A DNA stretch of 64,000 nt. Source: Haliea sp964022665 (GTDB lineage: Bacteria > Pseudomonadota > Gammaproteobacteria > Pseudomonadales > Halieaceae). Under the pieces are notes generated by a model. The model did not search any database. It was not told where the DNA came from and saw nothing but the letters and a program-made list of their open reading frames with translations. Positions 25,631 to 34,564 of the stretch are shown here, piece after piece. The first letter of the stretch is position 1; every line of letters begins with the position of its first letter. Both the position numbers and the translations under genes were made by a program. The stretch covers positions 224,218 to 288,217 of the forward strand of contig CAXIDF010000003.1 of the NCBI GenBank assembly GCA_964022665.1, read 5' to 3'.

Positions 25631-25662
25631 GGCGGGATGCAGCAGTGTAGCGCAGTCCCGCC
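25631..25662 (-). terminator. Hairpin between desaturase and peroxidase genes
   Basis: GGCGGGA and TCCCGCC form a perfect 7-bp stem with an 18-base loop, just after the desaturase stop on the minus strand and before the peroxidase start. There is no T run, so termination would be partial. Confidence 0.35.
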
Positions 25663-25698
25663 GTTAGGGGCTTGTTACGTACCGCAGGTCCCGGGAGA

Positions 25699-26880
25699 TC
25701 AGACGCCCGCTGGAGCAGGCATCTGCAGCTGCTGCAAGAGCATGCCCAGCCGCTTGCGCTGGTTCTTCAGGGCATACTCCAGCTCTCGCAGCCGGGAGCG
25801 CAGCGTGGCGTGTTCCCACTTGTCCAGCATCTGCAGGCGGCGCGCCTCCAGTGCGTCGCCAAGGCCAGCGACCTTGCGCTCATAGCGCTCGGATTGCAGC
25901 GCCCGCCATTGGTTCACCGATTCGGTGAACAGCTGGTATTCGCGCTCCAGCAGTTCGCGCAGGGTCTCGTCGCCCGCTTTGGCTTCCAGTTCCCGGCGCG
26001 CACGAGCAAACTGGGTGTCAAGCAGGGCGCGCTGGATGCGGAAGTCCGGCACCTTCACCAGGTTGCTGGCCAGGCCGAGGGTGGCGCACAGCCGAATCAT
26101 CCATTTGGTCGGATCCCACTGCCACCAGCGAATGCCGTTGCGGTAGTCGTTCTGGAAAATATGGTGGTAGTTGTGATAGCCCTCACCGTAGGTGAGGAAA
26201 GCGAGGAAGCCGTTGTCCCGGGCACTGTTGGACTCGGTGTAAGGGCGGCTGCCCCAGAAGTGCGCCAGTGAATTAATAAAGAAAGTGACGTGGTGGTTGA
26301 CCACCAGGCGCAACAGCCCGACCAGCAGGAGTGTGCCGATAACATCGCCCAGCGCCAGCCCGAGCAGCAGGGGCAGGCCCAGGTTCATGAAGGTGGTCAC
26401 GGCCACGTAGTGGCGGTGCTGCCACATGACGATGGGGTCACGCTCAAGATCCCGGGCGTTGCTGAAGTCGTTCTCGCCGCTGGGGTAGTCGCGCAGCATC
26501 CAGCCCATATGGCTGAACCACAGGCCACGGCCTGCGGAGTAGGGGTCCTGCTCATTGTCATCCACATGCCGGTGGTGCCGACGGTGGTCGGACGCCCAGA
26601 TCAGGATGCTGTTCTGCAGTGCGCCCGCACCCCACAGGGCAAAAAACCAGCGCAGCGCAGGATGGGCTTCATACGCTTTGTGCGCCCACAGGCGGTGGTA
26701 ACCACCGGTGATGGACAGGCCGTTCAGGTACAGGAATACCAGCGCCCACACCCACTGGGCGGCGGAAAACCCCTGGTAAAAGCCCCACAGGGGAACCAGG
26801 ATCAGGGCCAGTAGCGGGAAGCCAACGAAGATCACCGTGTTGACGGGAATCAAGGCGGGTTTAACAGCTTTCTCGGGCAT
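25699..26880 (-). CDS. Acyl-CoA/acyl-lipid fatty acid desaturase (delta-9 type)
   Basis: This 393-aa membrane di-iron enzyme inserts a cis double bond into fatty acyl chains. The three histidine boxes are HRLWAH, DHRRHHRH and GEGYHNYHH, and hydrophobic helices surround them. The last ~110 residues form a charged helix rich in Arg, Glu and Leu (ELEAKAGDETLRELLEREYQL; LRSRLRELEYALKNQRKRLG), probably a coiled coil beyond the catalytic core; this tail is found in some proteobacterial relatives. It would adjust membrane fluidity under oxygen. Confidence 0.93.
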   Translation of the reverse strand: MPEKAVKPALIPVNTVIFVGFPLLALILVPLWGFYQGFSAAQWVWALVFLYLNGLSITGGYHRLWAHKAYEAHPALRWFFALWGAGALQNSILIWASDHRRHHRHVDDNEQDPYSAGRGLWFSHMGWMLRDYPSGENDFSNARDLERDPIVMWQHRHYVAVTTFMNLGLPLLLGLALGDVIGTLLLVGLLRLVVNHHVTFFINSLAHFWGSRPYTESNSARDNGFLAFLTYGEGYHNYHHIFQNDYRNGIRWWQWDPTKWMIRLCATLGLASNLVKVPDFRIQRALLDTQFARARRELEAKAGDETLRELLEREYQLFTESVNQWRALQSERYERKVAGLGDALEARRLQMLDKWEHATLRSRLRELEYALKNQRKRLGMLLQQLQMPAPAGV

Positions 26881-26948
26881 GGATTGCAGTGCTCAGGCAG
26901 GTGAAAACAGTGACGTCATACTAGCGTGTCACGGTGAATAAGTCTTGT

Positions 26949-27776
26949 TCAGGGAAGCCGCAGTCTTACCAATAGTGGGTTGTGGTCTGAGCTGTCCACC
27001 GGTATCGCCACGGCGGATGCGGTTTGCAGGCCACGGACCAGAATATGATCCAGCGCGTTGCCGAACACGGTGGTGCGCAGATCCGGCATGAAGGTGACCG
27101 GGCTCAAATCGTGCTCCGCCATGAAGTCATCGAGCGCCTTGAGTCGGTTACTGTTCCAGGTGTTGAGGTCGCCCGCGATCAGCACCGGGCCCTTATGTCG
27201 TTTGATCAGTGTGGACAGCGCCTGCAGCTGTTCGCGGTAGCGCTCCAAGCCAAAGCTGAAGTTCACCGAGTGAATATTAATGGCCAGCAGCCGCTCATCC
27301 CGGCCCACCAGCGGGTACTCTGTTACCGAAGTTGCCTTCGGTGTTTGCAACAGGGGCTCCACTGAGGAAAAGTCGCATTCAAGGCTCGGCGGGTAGCGGC
27401 TCAGCGTGAGTACGCCGGTCACGTCGCTGGCGTTGCGGTAGCCGGGCGCGAAAGCCAGGAAGTCGGCCTCGGGCATTGTGCCGGGGATAGCTGCTGATAC
27501 CGACGCCTCCTGCAGAAAAGCGAGTTCGGCACCGGTGGCAAACAGCTGCAAATCTTCCGCCCAGCCCGGGTTGCCGGCTTTCTGTATGTTCCAGCTCACG
27601 ATTTGTATGTCCGGGCCAAGCGGTACAGCGGCCTGCCGCTGCTGCGCGCCCATCCCGGCCAGACAATCCGCCATGCCAACGGGTTCCGCAACGGCAAGGC
27701 CGGCGTGGCACAGCAGCCCGGCGGCCAGCAAGCGGGTTGCGGCACGACACAGGTGGCGGGCAAAAACGGTATTCAT
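26949..27776 (-). CDS. Secreted endonuclease/exonuclease/phosphatase (EEP) family protein
   Basis: The 275-aa protein has a clear signal peptide (ATRLLAAGLLCHAGLAVAEP), so it acts in the periplasm or outside the cell. EEP-fold motifs are IQIVSWNIQKAG, AFLQEAS, INIHSVNF, IAGDLNTWNSNR and DSSDHNPLLVRL, which together hold the metal-binding and catalytic Asn, Asp and His residues. The fold covers nucleases, sphingomyelinases and phosphoinositide phosphatases, so the substrate stays open. I start it at the ATG at 27776, right before the signal peptide; coding potential upstream is poor. Confidence 0.87.
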   Translation of the reverse strand: MNTVFARHLCRAATRLLAAGLLCHAGLAVAEPVGMADCLAGMGAQQRQAAVPLGPDIQIVSWNIQKAGNPGWAEDLQLFATGAELAFLQEASVSAAIPGTMPEADFLAFAPGYRNASDVTGVLTLSRYPPSLECDFSSVEPLLQTPKATSVTEYPLVGRDERLLAINIHSVNFSFGLERYREQLQALSTLIKRHKGPVLIAGDLNTWNSNRLKALDDFMAEHDLSPVTFMPDLRTTVFGNALDHILVRGLQTASAVAIPVDSSDHNPLLVRLRLP

Positions 27777-27882
27777 GGCATCAGTATACTGCGTGGCGGG
27801 TGGTGGAAGGTAACGACTGGCAGGTGACGTCAGTAGCCGTCGAGACCCATTGGACCGCGGGCGCCCGGGGAGGTTCCCCGGC

Positions 27883-29226
27883 TCAGGTGCGCTCGAGATA
27901 GGACTGGTATTCCAGCAGGGAAACACGGCGGCGGAACTCGGCCACTTCCTGTTCCTTGGTGAGGGTGAAAATACGTTGCATTTCGCCACCGAGAGACGCG
28001 CGGATGAAGTCGGAGTTGCGGAACCGGTCCAGTGCCTCGTGCATATAACCCGGCAGCGAGCCATTCTTCTGTGCGTAGCCATCACCGCGGGTGGGGCTGC
28101 CCGGCGAGGCCTGCGTTTCGATGCCCTCCAGCATTGAAGCCAGAATGACAGCGAGCAGCAGGTAGGGATTGGCGTCGGCGCCCGGCACCCGGTGTTCGAG
28201 GCGTCTTGCGGCGTGGGAGCCCGCGGGTACCCGCACGGCAACCGTGCGATTCTCATAGCCCCAGCTGGGGTAGGTGGGTGCGTGGGTGCCCGGCTGGAAG
28301 CGGCGGTAGCCGTTGTAGCCGGGAGAGAAAATGATCATCGAGTCACTCATGTGCTGCAGGCAGCCGGCAATCGCCTGGTGCAGCAGAGTAGAGCCCCGTT
28401 CCGTGCCGTCGTCAAAGACGTTTCTGCCCTGCGCATCGAGCATGCTCACATGGACGTGCATGCCGTTGCCCGCCTCGTCCTCGAAGGGCTTGGGCATGAA
28501 GCTGGCGACCAGCCCATGCTGGTGCGCAACGCCCTTGATCAGGCGCTTCATCATCAGGATCTGTTTGGCGGCGAGTACCGGGCTGGGCACATGCTGCATG
28601 TTGATTTCATACTGGGACGGCGCGGACTCCTTGACTACGCCGTCAAAGGGCAGGTCCTGCAGTTCGCAGGCGACGCGCAGGTCCTCCATCATCTGTTGGT
28701 GCTGGTTCAGTACATCCAGCCCGTACATATTGCCCCCGACGGGCGAGCCACCGGCGGGTGACGGGCAGGTGTGCAGGGGCACCACGTTGTCCCAGCGCAC
28801 CAGGCTGAATTCCAGTTCGGCGGCCACCACGGGCGTCCAGCCGGCTTCCTGGAAGCGCGATACCACCTGTTTGAGCACATGGCGCGGGTCGCCGAGGTAG
28901 GGCATGCCGTCGGCATCGAACATGGACAGCATGATTTGCCCGTGCTGGCCGCCGGGTGACCAGGGTGTCGGCAGCAGCGACCCCTCAACCGGGCGGCAGA
29001 TGCCGTCGGCATCGCCGGAGGCAAACACCAGTTCCTCGACATCACGGCCCCAGATGTCGAGGCTCAGCGCGGTTTTGGGGAGCTTCAGCTCGCCGTCGAA
29101 GATCTTGCCCAGTTTGTGCCTTGGTAGCCACTTGCCGCGCATGATGCCGTTACAGTCGGGCAGCAGCGCTTCGACGGTGGTAATCTCCGGGTGGGCCCGC
29201 AGGAACCAGTCGGCTTCAAGGGACAT
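27883..29226 (-). CDS. Glutamine synthetase-family ligase (GlnA-like/PuuA-like)
   Basis: The 447-aa protein has the two-domain glutamine synthetase layout: a beta-grasp start (LLPDCNGIMRGKWLPRHKL), ELEFSL with a metal-binding Glu, NGMHVHVSM with the ATP/metal His and RRFQPGTHAPTYPSWGYENRTVAVRVP near the glutamate site. It lacks the NKPHP... adenylylation loop of GlnA, as in gamma-glutamylpolyamine or amine ligases. The start may be the ATG at 29226 or a TTG 18 bases earlier; neither has a strong ribosome-binding site. The upstream LuxR gene on the same strand could control it. The amine substrate is unknown. Confidence 0.88.
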   Translation of the reverse strand: MSLEADWFLRAHPEITTVEALLPDCNGIMRGKWLPRHKLGKIFDGELKLPKTALSLDIWGRDVEELVFASGDADGICRPVEGSLLPTPWSPGGQHGQIMLSMFDADGMPYLGDPRHVLKQVVSRFQEAGWTPVVAAELEFSLVRWDNVVPLHTCPSPAGGSPVGGNMYGLDVLNQHQQMMEDLRVACELQDLPFDGVVKESAPSQYEINMQHVPSPVLAAKQILMMKRLIKGVAHQHGLVASFMPKPFEDEAGNGMHVHVSMLDAQGRNVFDDGTERGSTLLHQAIAGCLQHMSDSMIIFSPGYNGYRRFQPGTHAPTYPSWGYENRTVAVRVPAGSHAARRLEHRVPGADANPYLLLAVILASMLEGIETQASPGSPTRGDGYAQKNGSLPGYMHEALDRFRNSDFIRASLGGEMQRIFTLTKEQEVAEFRRRVSLLEYQSYLERT

Positions 29227-29327
29227 TCGGACACCGCGACTCAATCGTGTAAAGCGGCACTATCGGCAAAGTGGCTCCGGGCTTCAATGCCCCACCCGGG
29301 GCAGGTCACGTACTTGCGTCCGCCCGA

Positions 29328-30176
29328 TCATTGCGAGGGTGCCATGTAGATGCGCAAGGGATCGTCACCCGCGGCCTGGCCGAGGCAAGTGAGTGAATTG
29401 ATGAACAGCGAAAACAGGTCGGTTTGCGAGCTCACATCCAGCTTGCGGTAGATGCTCTTGCGGTGCCGGCGTACCGTCTCCAGCGCGATGCCCAGACGGT
29501 CTGCGGAGGTATCCGTGCCGTAACCGCGCAACATCAGTTCGAGGACATCCTTTTCCCGGGGTGACAGCAGCGAGGCGCCGAAGGTGCGGAAGGCGAGGTC
29601 GACCTGGTGGTCGATGCCTGGCTGGATAAGGTGGGTGACTGCGAAGTCGTCGTGTTCACTGTGGGACTTGATCAGCTCTGAAATTGGCTCTGCCAGCAGG
29701 TAGAGGGTTTCGTAGTCCTGTTCGGTGAATGCGCCGTGACGCGGCAGGCGCATCATGCACACGTTGATCACGTTGCCGCCGCGCAGGCGCGAGAGGTAAA
29801 TGGCCTCGTCCACCGTGCCGGTGTCGGCGTAGTAGTCGCGATAATACTGCGTTTCCCGCAGTTTGCCCGCCGTGATCCGCGACAGGCGGTAGAATTTCGA
29901 GCGCGGCTGGTTCATGGAGGTCTGGTAGAAGGGGTCCTCCCGGTAGGGCCCATCGAGATACGTGTCTACCTGCGAGGCCAGGGCTTTGTCGGGTATTTCG
30001 TGGTAGAGCACCTGCGGTGGCAGGTCCTTGTGATAGAGCCAGACTTGCGGGTAGTCGAAGCGAACCTGACCCTGGATGGCGGCGATGAGTGCGGGGAAAA
30101 ATGCATCGGTACCGAGTGCGGAAATCGCCTGCGAAAGATCGCGGTTCCACTTGCTCAATTGTGCTATGTCGGTCAT
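29328..30176 (-). CDS. LuxR-family transcriptional regulator
   Basis: The 282-aa protein ends in a LuxR/NarL DNA-binding domain (LLSPREKDVLELMLRGYGTDTSADRLGIALETVRRHRKSIYRKLDV). The first 200 residues show no receiver Asp pattern and no clear autoinducer-binding motifs, and look like a GAF/PAS-type sensor not known to me. The ATG at 30176 is preceded by a good minus-strand promoter. It lies upstream of, and in line with, the glutamine-synthetase-like gene and divergent from an AraC gene. Confidence 0.9.
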   Translation of the reverse strand: MTDIAQLSKWNRDLSQAISALGTDAFFPALIAAIQGQVRFDYPQVWLYHKDLPPQVLYHEIPDKALASQVDTYLDGPYREDPFYQTSMNQPRSKFYRLSRITAGKLRETQYYRDYYADTGTVDEAIYLSRLRGGNVINVCMMRLPRHGAFTEQDYETLYLLAEPISELIKSHSEHDDFAVTHLIQPGIDHQVDLAFRTFGASLLSPREKDVLELMLRGYGTDTSADRLGIALETVRRHRKSIYRKLDVSSQTDLFSLFINSLTCLGQAAGDDPLRIYMAPSQ

Positions 30177-30212
30177 CGCAGTGGGTTTGCCTGAGTCTGC
30201 GTATAGGAGCGC

Positions 30213-30241
30213 ATAGTGGGCAGGCACGCGAAGCTTGTCAA
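30213..30241 (-). promoter_or_regulatory. Promoter of the LuxR-family gene
   Basis: Read on the minus strand, a perfect TTGACA (-35) is followed after 17 bases by CACTAT (-10), about 40 bases before the LuxR start. Confidence 0.55.
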
Positions 30242-30258
30242 ATACCGCGGCGCCGCGC

Positions 30259-30288
30259 TTGGGTTTCGCGGCGACCGCACCCTATACT
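30259..30288 (+). promoter_or_regulatory. Promoter of the AraC-family gene
   Basis: TTGGGT and TATACT are spaced by 18 bases, about 30 bases before the GTG start of the AraC gene. The -10 is good and the -35 is weak. The divergent promoter pair allows joint control of both regulators. Confidence 0.45.
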
Positions 30289-30317
30289 CCGGGTTCCAGA
30301 ATTGTGCGGAGTGTCGT

Positions 30318-31373
30318 GTGAGCAATCGCCCTGCGTCGGTCACGCCGAAGTTCCCGTTCGAAGTGGTACCTGCCCCAATGGTCATGAGTCTGTTCAGGAC
30401 CATGCAACAGGCGGGCGTCGCGCAGGGGCGCCTGCTCATTGAAGCCGGGGTCCCCGTGGACCCGCTGAGGGCCGCGTCTCCGGCCGGCTGCATTACACCG
30501 CGGCAGTACAGCAGGCTGTGCACGGTGGTCTCGCGACAACTGGCGGACGAAACCTTCGGCGCCATGCCGGACGCCGTGACGCCGCCCGGTACGTTGCGCA
30601 TGCTGGCCCTGGGCATGCTGGGTGGTGGTGCGCTGGGCACGGCCATGCAACGGGCCATTGAATTCAATGCCAGCTGTCGTGCGCGGGGGCGGCTGCCGCA
30701 GGAAAACCGCCTGTGGGTGCAGGACAGCGGCCGCCATGCCACGCTTGCTTATCTGGGCACGGGTGTGCCGGCGCGCCATCAGCACCGTGTGTTGGCGGGG
30801 CTGGCCATCTGGCTGCGATTCTGTGGCTGGTTGATCGGGCAGGAGATTGATGTCGTTAGCGCCAGTTGTGCCGGTCCGGCGCCGGAGCGTGACGACGCGC
30901 TGCGTCATTTCTTTCCCGGGCCGGTACGGTTCACTGCCGCGTCCAACACTGTGACGTTCAGCGCCAGGCACCTGGAGGCGCCGATCGTGCGTGACGAGCG
31001 TCAGCTGGCAGAATTCATGGCGCTGGCGCCCTACCTGCTGTTGTACGCGCCCGAGGCCTGCCACGACAGTGTTGCCCGCCGTATCCGGTTGCTCATAGAC
31101 AACGCCCCGGACCCCGCGCTGCCCAGCTTCACGGCGTTGACGGTGCACCTGAACATGTCGGCCCGTACCTTGCGCCGGCGCCTGGAGAGCGAGGGCACCT
31201 CGTACCAGAGAATAAAGGATACCGCCCGGCGTGACCGCGCCATCCGCCTGTTGCGCCAGTCGCATCTTTCCATATTTGACGTGGCCGAGGCGCTGGGATT
31301 CAGCGACCCCAGCGCATTTCACCGCTCGTTCAAGAAGTGGACCGGGCGACCACCGGGTGAGTTTCGCGGTTAG
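30318..31373 (+). CDS. AraC-family regulator with arabinose-binding-like N-terminal domain
   Basis: The 351-aa protein has the long OruR/ArgR-type N-terminal ligand domain (FRTMQQAGVAQGRLLIEAGVPVDPLRAAS... through GTLRMLALGMLGGGALGTAMQRAIEFN) and a C-terminal double helix-turn-helix (LNMSARTLRRRLESEGTSYQRIKD; IFDVAEALGFSDPSAFHRSFKKWTGRPPGEFR). The GTG at 30318 has GGAG six bases upstream; I prefer it over a longer form. Such regulators often activate neighbouring catabolic genes. Its stop is four bases from the convergent transglycosylase gene. Confidence 0.9.
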   Translation: MSNRPASVTPKFPFEVVPAPMVMSLFRTMQQAGVAQGRLLIEAGVPVDPLRAASPAGCITPRQYSRLCTVVSRQLADETFGAMPDAVTPPGTLRMLALGMLGGGALGTAMQRAIEFNASCRARGRLPQENRLWVQDSGRHATLAYLGTGVPARHQHRVLAGLAIWLRFCGWLIGQEIDVVSASCAGPAPERDDALRHFFPGPVRFTAASNTVTFSARHLEAPIVRDERQLAEFMALAPYLLLYAPEACHDSVARRIRLLIDNAPDPALPSFTALTVHLNMSARTLRRRLESEGTSYQRIKDTARRDRAIRLLRQSHLSIFDVAEALGFSDPSAFHRSFKKWTGRPPGEFRG

Positions 31374-31377
31374 CGGC

Positions 31378-31995
31378 TTACCAGGGCAGGGGTGCAGTGC
31401 GCCAGCGCCGGGACCAGGCTTCGTATACTTTGTTGCTGTAGCGGCGGCTGCCGAGGCTGCCGTTGTAGGCTGCCAGTGCGCGGTGCAGGTCACCCTTTTC
31501 CCGTTTCAGGTAAAATTGCAGGATACGGCTACCGTATTCGAAGTTGGTGCGGTTCAGGGTGAGGTTGTCCTCCGCGCGGCCGATCTCGTTTTTCCAGAAC
31601 GGCATGACCTGCATCATCCCCTGGGCGCCTACTCGCGAAATGGCGAAGCGATCAAAGTGGCTTTCCACTTCGATAACCGCAAGCACCAGTTCGGGGGGCA
31701 GTGAGGCCCGCGTTGCCGCCGAGTGCACCTGGCGCAGAATAAGAAGGCGTTCTTCCGGGTCATTGATAAAGCGGGCCAGCCGGGCCGACATGTCGACCAG
31801 CCAGACCTCGGCATCGTAACGATCCTGGAAGCTGTGGGTGCTGTTGATGGTCTCGTTGAGGAATGCGCGCAGGGCCTCGCGCTCCGCCGGGTCCTCCGGT
31901 TGCCCCAGGGCGCTGTGACCCAGGGCGAGAGCAAGGACGACTGCGAAAACCGCCGTCGCCAGCCCGCGTGCCCCGCCGGCGCACCGGCTCCGCAT
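31378..31995 (-). CDS. Soluble lytic transglycosylase (SLT family 1)
   Basis: The 205-aa periplasmic enzyme has a signal peptide (LATAVFAVVLALALGHSALGQ) and a compact SLT domain: catalytic Glu in VLAVIEVESHFDRFAIS, GAQGMMQVMPFW, NFEYGSRILQFYL and LHRALAAYNGSLG. It is short compared with Slt70 and resembles stand-alone SLT proteins. The ATG overlaps the proS stop as TGATG, so it is translated after proS. The sequence gives no clue to a function other than wall turnover. Confidence 0.92.
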   Translation of the reverse strand: MRSRCAGGARGLATAVFAVVLALALGHSALGQPEDPAEREALRAFLNETINSTHSFQDRYDAEVWLVDMSARLARFINDPEERLLILRQVHSAATRASLPPELVLAVIEVESHFDRFAISRVGAQGMMQVMPFWKNEIGRAEDNLTLNRTNFEYGSRILQFYLKREKGDLHRALAAYNGSLGSRRYSNKVYEAWSRRWRTAPLPW

Positions 31996-33707
31996 CAACT
32001 GTGCAGGCGCTCGAGCACGCGCGGCAGCGCGTCGGCCAGCGGCAGCAGGGTGGCCTCTTCGTCGCGGCGACCCTTGTACTCCAACTGCCCCTCGGCGAGG
32101 GTGCGGTCACCGATGACCAGGCGATGGGGGATACCGATCAGTTCCATGTCGGCGAACTTGACCCCCGGGCGTTCGTTGCGATCATCGAGCAGGACGTCGA
32201 CGCCCGCTGCGCGAAACTGTGTGTAGAGCGCTTCTGCGCACTCGGCCACCGCGGCGGACTTTTGCATGTTGAGGGGCACCAGGACCAGCTGGAAAGGGGC
32301 CATGGCGGCGGGCCAGATTATGCCGCGTTCGTCGTGGTTCTGTTCGATGGCCGCGGCGACTATGCGGCTCACGCCAATGCCGTAGCAGCCCATGCTCATG
32401 GTGACGCTCTTGCCCTGCTCGTCCAGCACGGTAGCGTGCATGGCTTCGCTGTATTTGCGCCCCAGCTGAAAGATGTGACCGACTTCAATTCCGCGACGTA
32501 TCAGCAGATGGCCCTTGCCGTCGGGGCTGGGATCGCCCTCCACCACTTCGCGCAAGTCCTCAACCCGGCCCAGCGGGCAGTCCCGTCCCCAGTTCACGCC
32601 GGTCAGGTGCACGTCGTCGCGGTTTGCGCCACAGCTGAAATCAGCGAGCTGCGCAGCGCTGTGGTCAACGATGGTCGGCAGTGACAGGCCAACCGGGCCG
32701 AGGGAGCCGAAGCCGGCGCCACAGGCAGCGCGCACCGCCTCCTCACTGGCCAGTGTCAGCGGGTTGCCCACGTCTGCGAGCTTTTCCGCCTTCACGCTGT
32801 TCAATGTGTGGTCGCCGCGCAGCACCAGGGCGACCAGCGAGCCGGGCTCGGTGCCCTGCACCACGAGTGTCTTGACGGTCGCCGTTGCCGGCACTGCAAG
32901 CAGGGCAGTGAGGTCTTCAATACTGCGCACGCCGGGTGTGGGTACCTCGCTCAGGGTGGCGCCGGGCGGATTCCGTTCACCACTGGGTGGCAGCGCCGTG
33001 GCCATCTCGATATTCGCCGCGTAGTCACTGCCATCACTGAAAGCGATGGCATCTTCGCCGGCGTTGGCCAGCACATGAAACTCGTGGGAGCCGCTGCCGC
33101 CAATGCTGCCGTTGTCGGCAATGACCGGCCGGAACTCAAGCCCCAGGCGGCTGAAGATGTTGCTGTAGGCCTGGTACATCGTTTGGTAGGTGCTTTCCAG
33201 CGAAGCCTGGTCGATGTGGAACGAATAGGCGTCCTTCATCAGGAATTCGCGCCCGCGCATGATGCCAAAACGCGGGCGGATCTCATCGCGCACCTTGGTC
33301 TGAATCTGGTACAGGTTCAGTGGCAGCTGTTTATAGCTCTTGACTTCATTGCGCATCAGGTCCGTGATCACTTCTTCATGGGTTGGACCGAGACAGAAGT
33401 CGCGCTGGTGGCGGTCCTGTATGCGCAAAAGCTCCGGCCCGTACTGCTCCCAGCGGCCGGACTCCTGCCACAGCTCTGCTGGCTGCACCACTGGCATGCT
33501 CACCTCCAGCGCTCCGCTGGCATCCATTTCCTCGCGTACCACCTGCTCTACCTTGCGCAGTACGCGCAGCCCCAGCGGCAGCCAGGTGTACAGCCCGGCA
33601 GCGAGTTTGCGCACGAGGCCCGCGCGCAACATCAACTGGTGGCTGATGACCTCCGCATCGGCGGGCGTCTCTTTCTGGGTGCTGATCAGGTATTGGCTGG
33701 TGCGCAT
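31995..33707 (-). CDS. proS: Prolyl-tRNA synthetase (bacterial type, with editing domain)
   Basis: The 570-aa class II synthetase attaches proline to tRNA-Pro. Visible are MRTSQYLISTQKETPADAEVISHQLMLRAGL at the start, motif 2 around KVRDEIRPRFGIMRGREFLMKDAYSF, a YbaK-like editing insertion between motifs 2 and 3 (ATVKTLVVQGTEPGSLVALVLRGDHTLNSVKAEKL) and motif 3 with GCYGIGVSRIVAA, then the anticodon-binding domain. Length and architecture are those of the usual bacterial enzyme. A transglycosylase gene is coupled downstream, a pairing seen in other gammaproteobacteria. Confidence 0.96.
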   Translation of the reverse strand: MRTSQYLISTQKETPADAEVISHQLMLRAGLVRKLAAGLYTWLPLGLRVLRKVEQVVREEMDASGALEVSMPVVQPAELWQESGRWEQYGPELLRIQDRHQRDFCLGPTHEEVITDLMRNEVKSYKQLPLNLYQIQTKVRDEIRPRFGIMRGREFLMKDAYSFHIDQASLESTYQTMYQAYSNIFSRLGLEFRPVIADNGSIGGSGSHEFHVLANAGEDAIAFSDGSDYAANIEMATALPPSGERNPPGATLSEVPTPGVRSIEDLTALLAVPATATVKTLVVQGTEPGSLVALVLRGDHTLNSVKAEKLADVGNPLTLASEEAVRAACGAGFGSLGPVGLSLPTIVDHSAAQLADFSCGANRDDVHLTGVNWGRDCPLGRVEDLREVVEGDPSPDGKGHLLIRRGIEVGHIFQLGRKYSEAMHATVLDEQGKSVTMSMGCYGIGVSRIVAAAIEQNHDERGIIWPAAMAPFQLVLVPLNMQKSAAVAECAEALYTQFRAAGVDVLLDDRNERPGVKFADMELIGIPHRLVIGDRTLAEGQLEYKGRRDEEATLLPLADALPRVLERLHS

Positions 33708-33837
33708 GCAAGGGTTCCAGGGCAGGGTTTACGAGCGGCTCAGTTTACGTCTGAAGGGCGCTGCGGTACAGCGCTCCCGGGGAGGTGCGTGCCGCGTCCG
33801 GGTGCCACTTTGCGCCCCCGGTGCGCCAAAACGGAGC

Positions 33838-33864
33838 AAAACGCAGTTAAAACAGCGTTTTTTT
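33838..33864 (+). terminator. Hairpin with T run in the proS-HU divergent gap
   Basis: AAAACGC and GCGTTTT form a perfect 7-bp stem with a 10-base loop, and the T run extends to seven. It has the form of an intrinsic terminator on the plus strand, yet no plus-strand gene lies upstream within the 308-base gap (33708-34015). The rest of this gap holds GC-rich self-complementary stretches near 33758-33830 and the HU promoter. Confidence 0.45.
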
Positions 33865-33886
33865 CGCTCTCGTGTCGCGAAAACCC

Positions 33887-33914
33887 TTGTATTGCAGCGT
33901 TTCATGGTTAATAT
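33887..33914 (+). promoter_or_regulatory. Promoter of the HU-like gene
   Basis: TTGTAT (-35) and TAATAT (-10), spaced by 16 bases, lie about 100 bases before the gene, giving a fairly long leader. Confidence 0.4.
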
Positions 33915-34015
33915 CTTGCAGTAAGCCTGTTGGCAGCGGTGTTGTCGCGCGAGTGGCAGCAGTCAGTGTGGCTTGTACGCGGGTCCCTACTTAACAAAAC
34001 GAAGGTTTAAAGACT

Positions 34016-34450
34016 ATGGCGACGAAAAAAGCAGCAGCGAAAAAAGCACCTGCCAAGAAAGCGGCGGCCAAGAAAGTAGCCAGCAAGGCGGCACCGGCGA
34101 AGAAAGCCGCTGCGCCTGCGAAAAAGGCTGCACCGCTGATCAAGGAAAAACTCACCAAAACCCAGATTGTGGCCTCCATCGCTGAGAGCACCACGCTGAG
34201 CAAGAAACAGGTGGGCGACGTGCTGGGCGAGCTGGAATCACTGATGGAGCGCAGCCTCAAGAAGCGCGCTGTAGGTGAATTCACCCTGCCGGGCCTGATG
34301 AAAATCACCACCGTGAAGAAGCCCGCCAGAAAGGCGCGCAAAGGCATCAACCCCTTCACGGGCGAGGAAACCACCTTCGCGGCCAAGCCGGCCAGCGTTG
34401 CGGTTAAAGTGCGCCCCCTGAAGAAAATGAAGGACTTCGCCGACAGCTGA
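34016..34450 (+). CDS. HU-family DNA-binding protein with lysine/alanine-rich N-terminal tail
   Basis: The 144-aa protein fuses a histone-H1-like tail (about residues 1-45, repeats such as KKAAAKKAPAKKA) to an HU/IHF domain (LTKTQIVASIAESTTLSKKQVGDVLGELESLMERSLKK, then GEFTLPGLMKITTVKKPARKARKGINPFTGEE...). The DNA-binding arm has KGINPFTGE where HU has RNPQTGK. It should compact DNA as a nucleoid protein; the tail adds non-specific binding. In mycobacterial HupB the tail is at the C terminus, so this order is reversed. It is transcribed from its own promoter. Confidence 0.92.
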   Translation: MATKKAAAKKAPAKKAAAKKVASKAAPAKKAAAPAKKAAPLIKEKLTKTQIVASIAESTTLSKKQVGDVLGELESLMERSLKKRAVGEFTLPGLMKITTVKKPARKARKGINPFTGEETTFAAKPASVAVKVRPLKKMKDFADS

Positions 34451-34465
34451 GCACGGCCTGACTGC

Positions 34466-34488
34466 CCCGCCCCTGCATCGGGGGCGGG
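34466..34488 (+). terminator. GC-rich hairpin after the HU-like gene
   Basis: CCCGCCCC and GGGGCGGG pair around a 7-base loop, 15 bases after the stop. No T run follows. It probably ends or stabilises the HU transcript. Confidence 0.4.
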
Positions 34489-34564
34489 TCTCCGCTACTT
34501 CCGCCTCTGCACGCTCCGCTGCAGGGGCTCGTTCCCTCCTTGTTTTACTCCGGTTTTTGCGGTA

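Noticed and set aside
32808..33911. 367-codon plus-strand frame under proS
   Set aside because: It covers the complement of the synthetase core and its promoter gap and has no family features.
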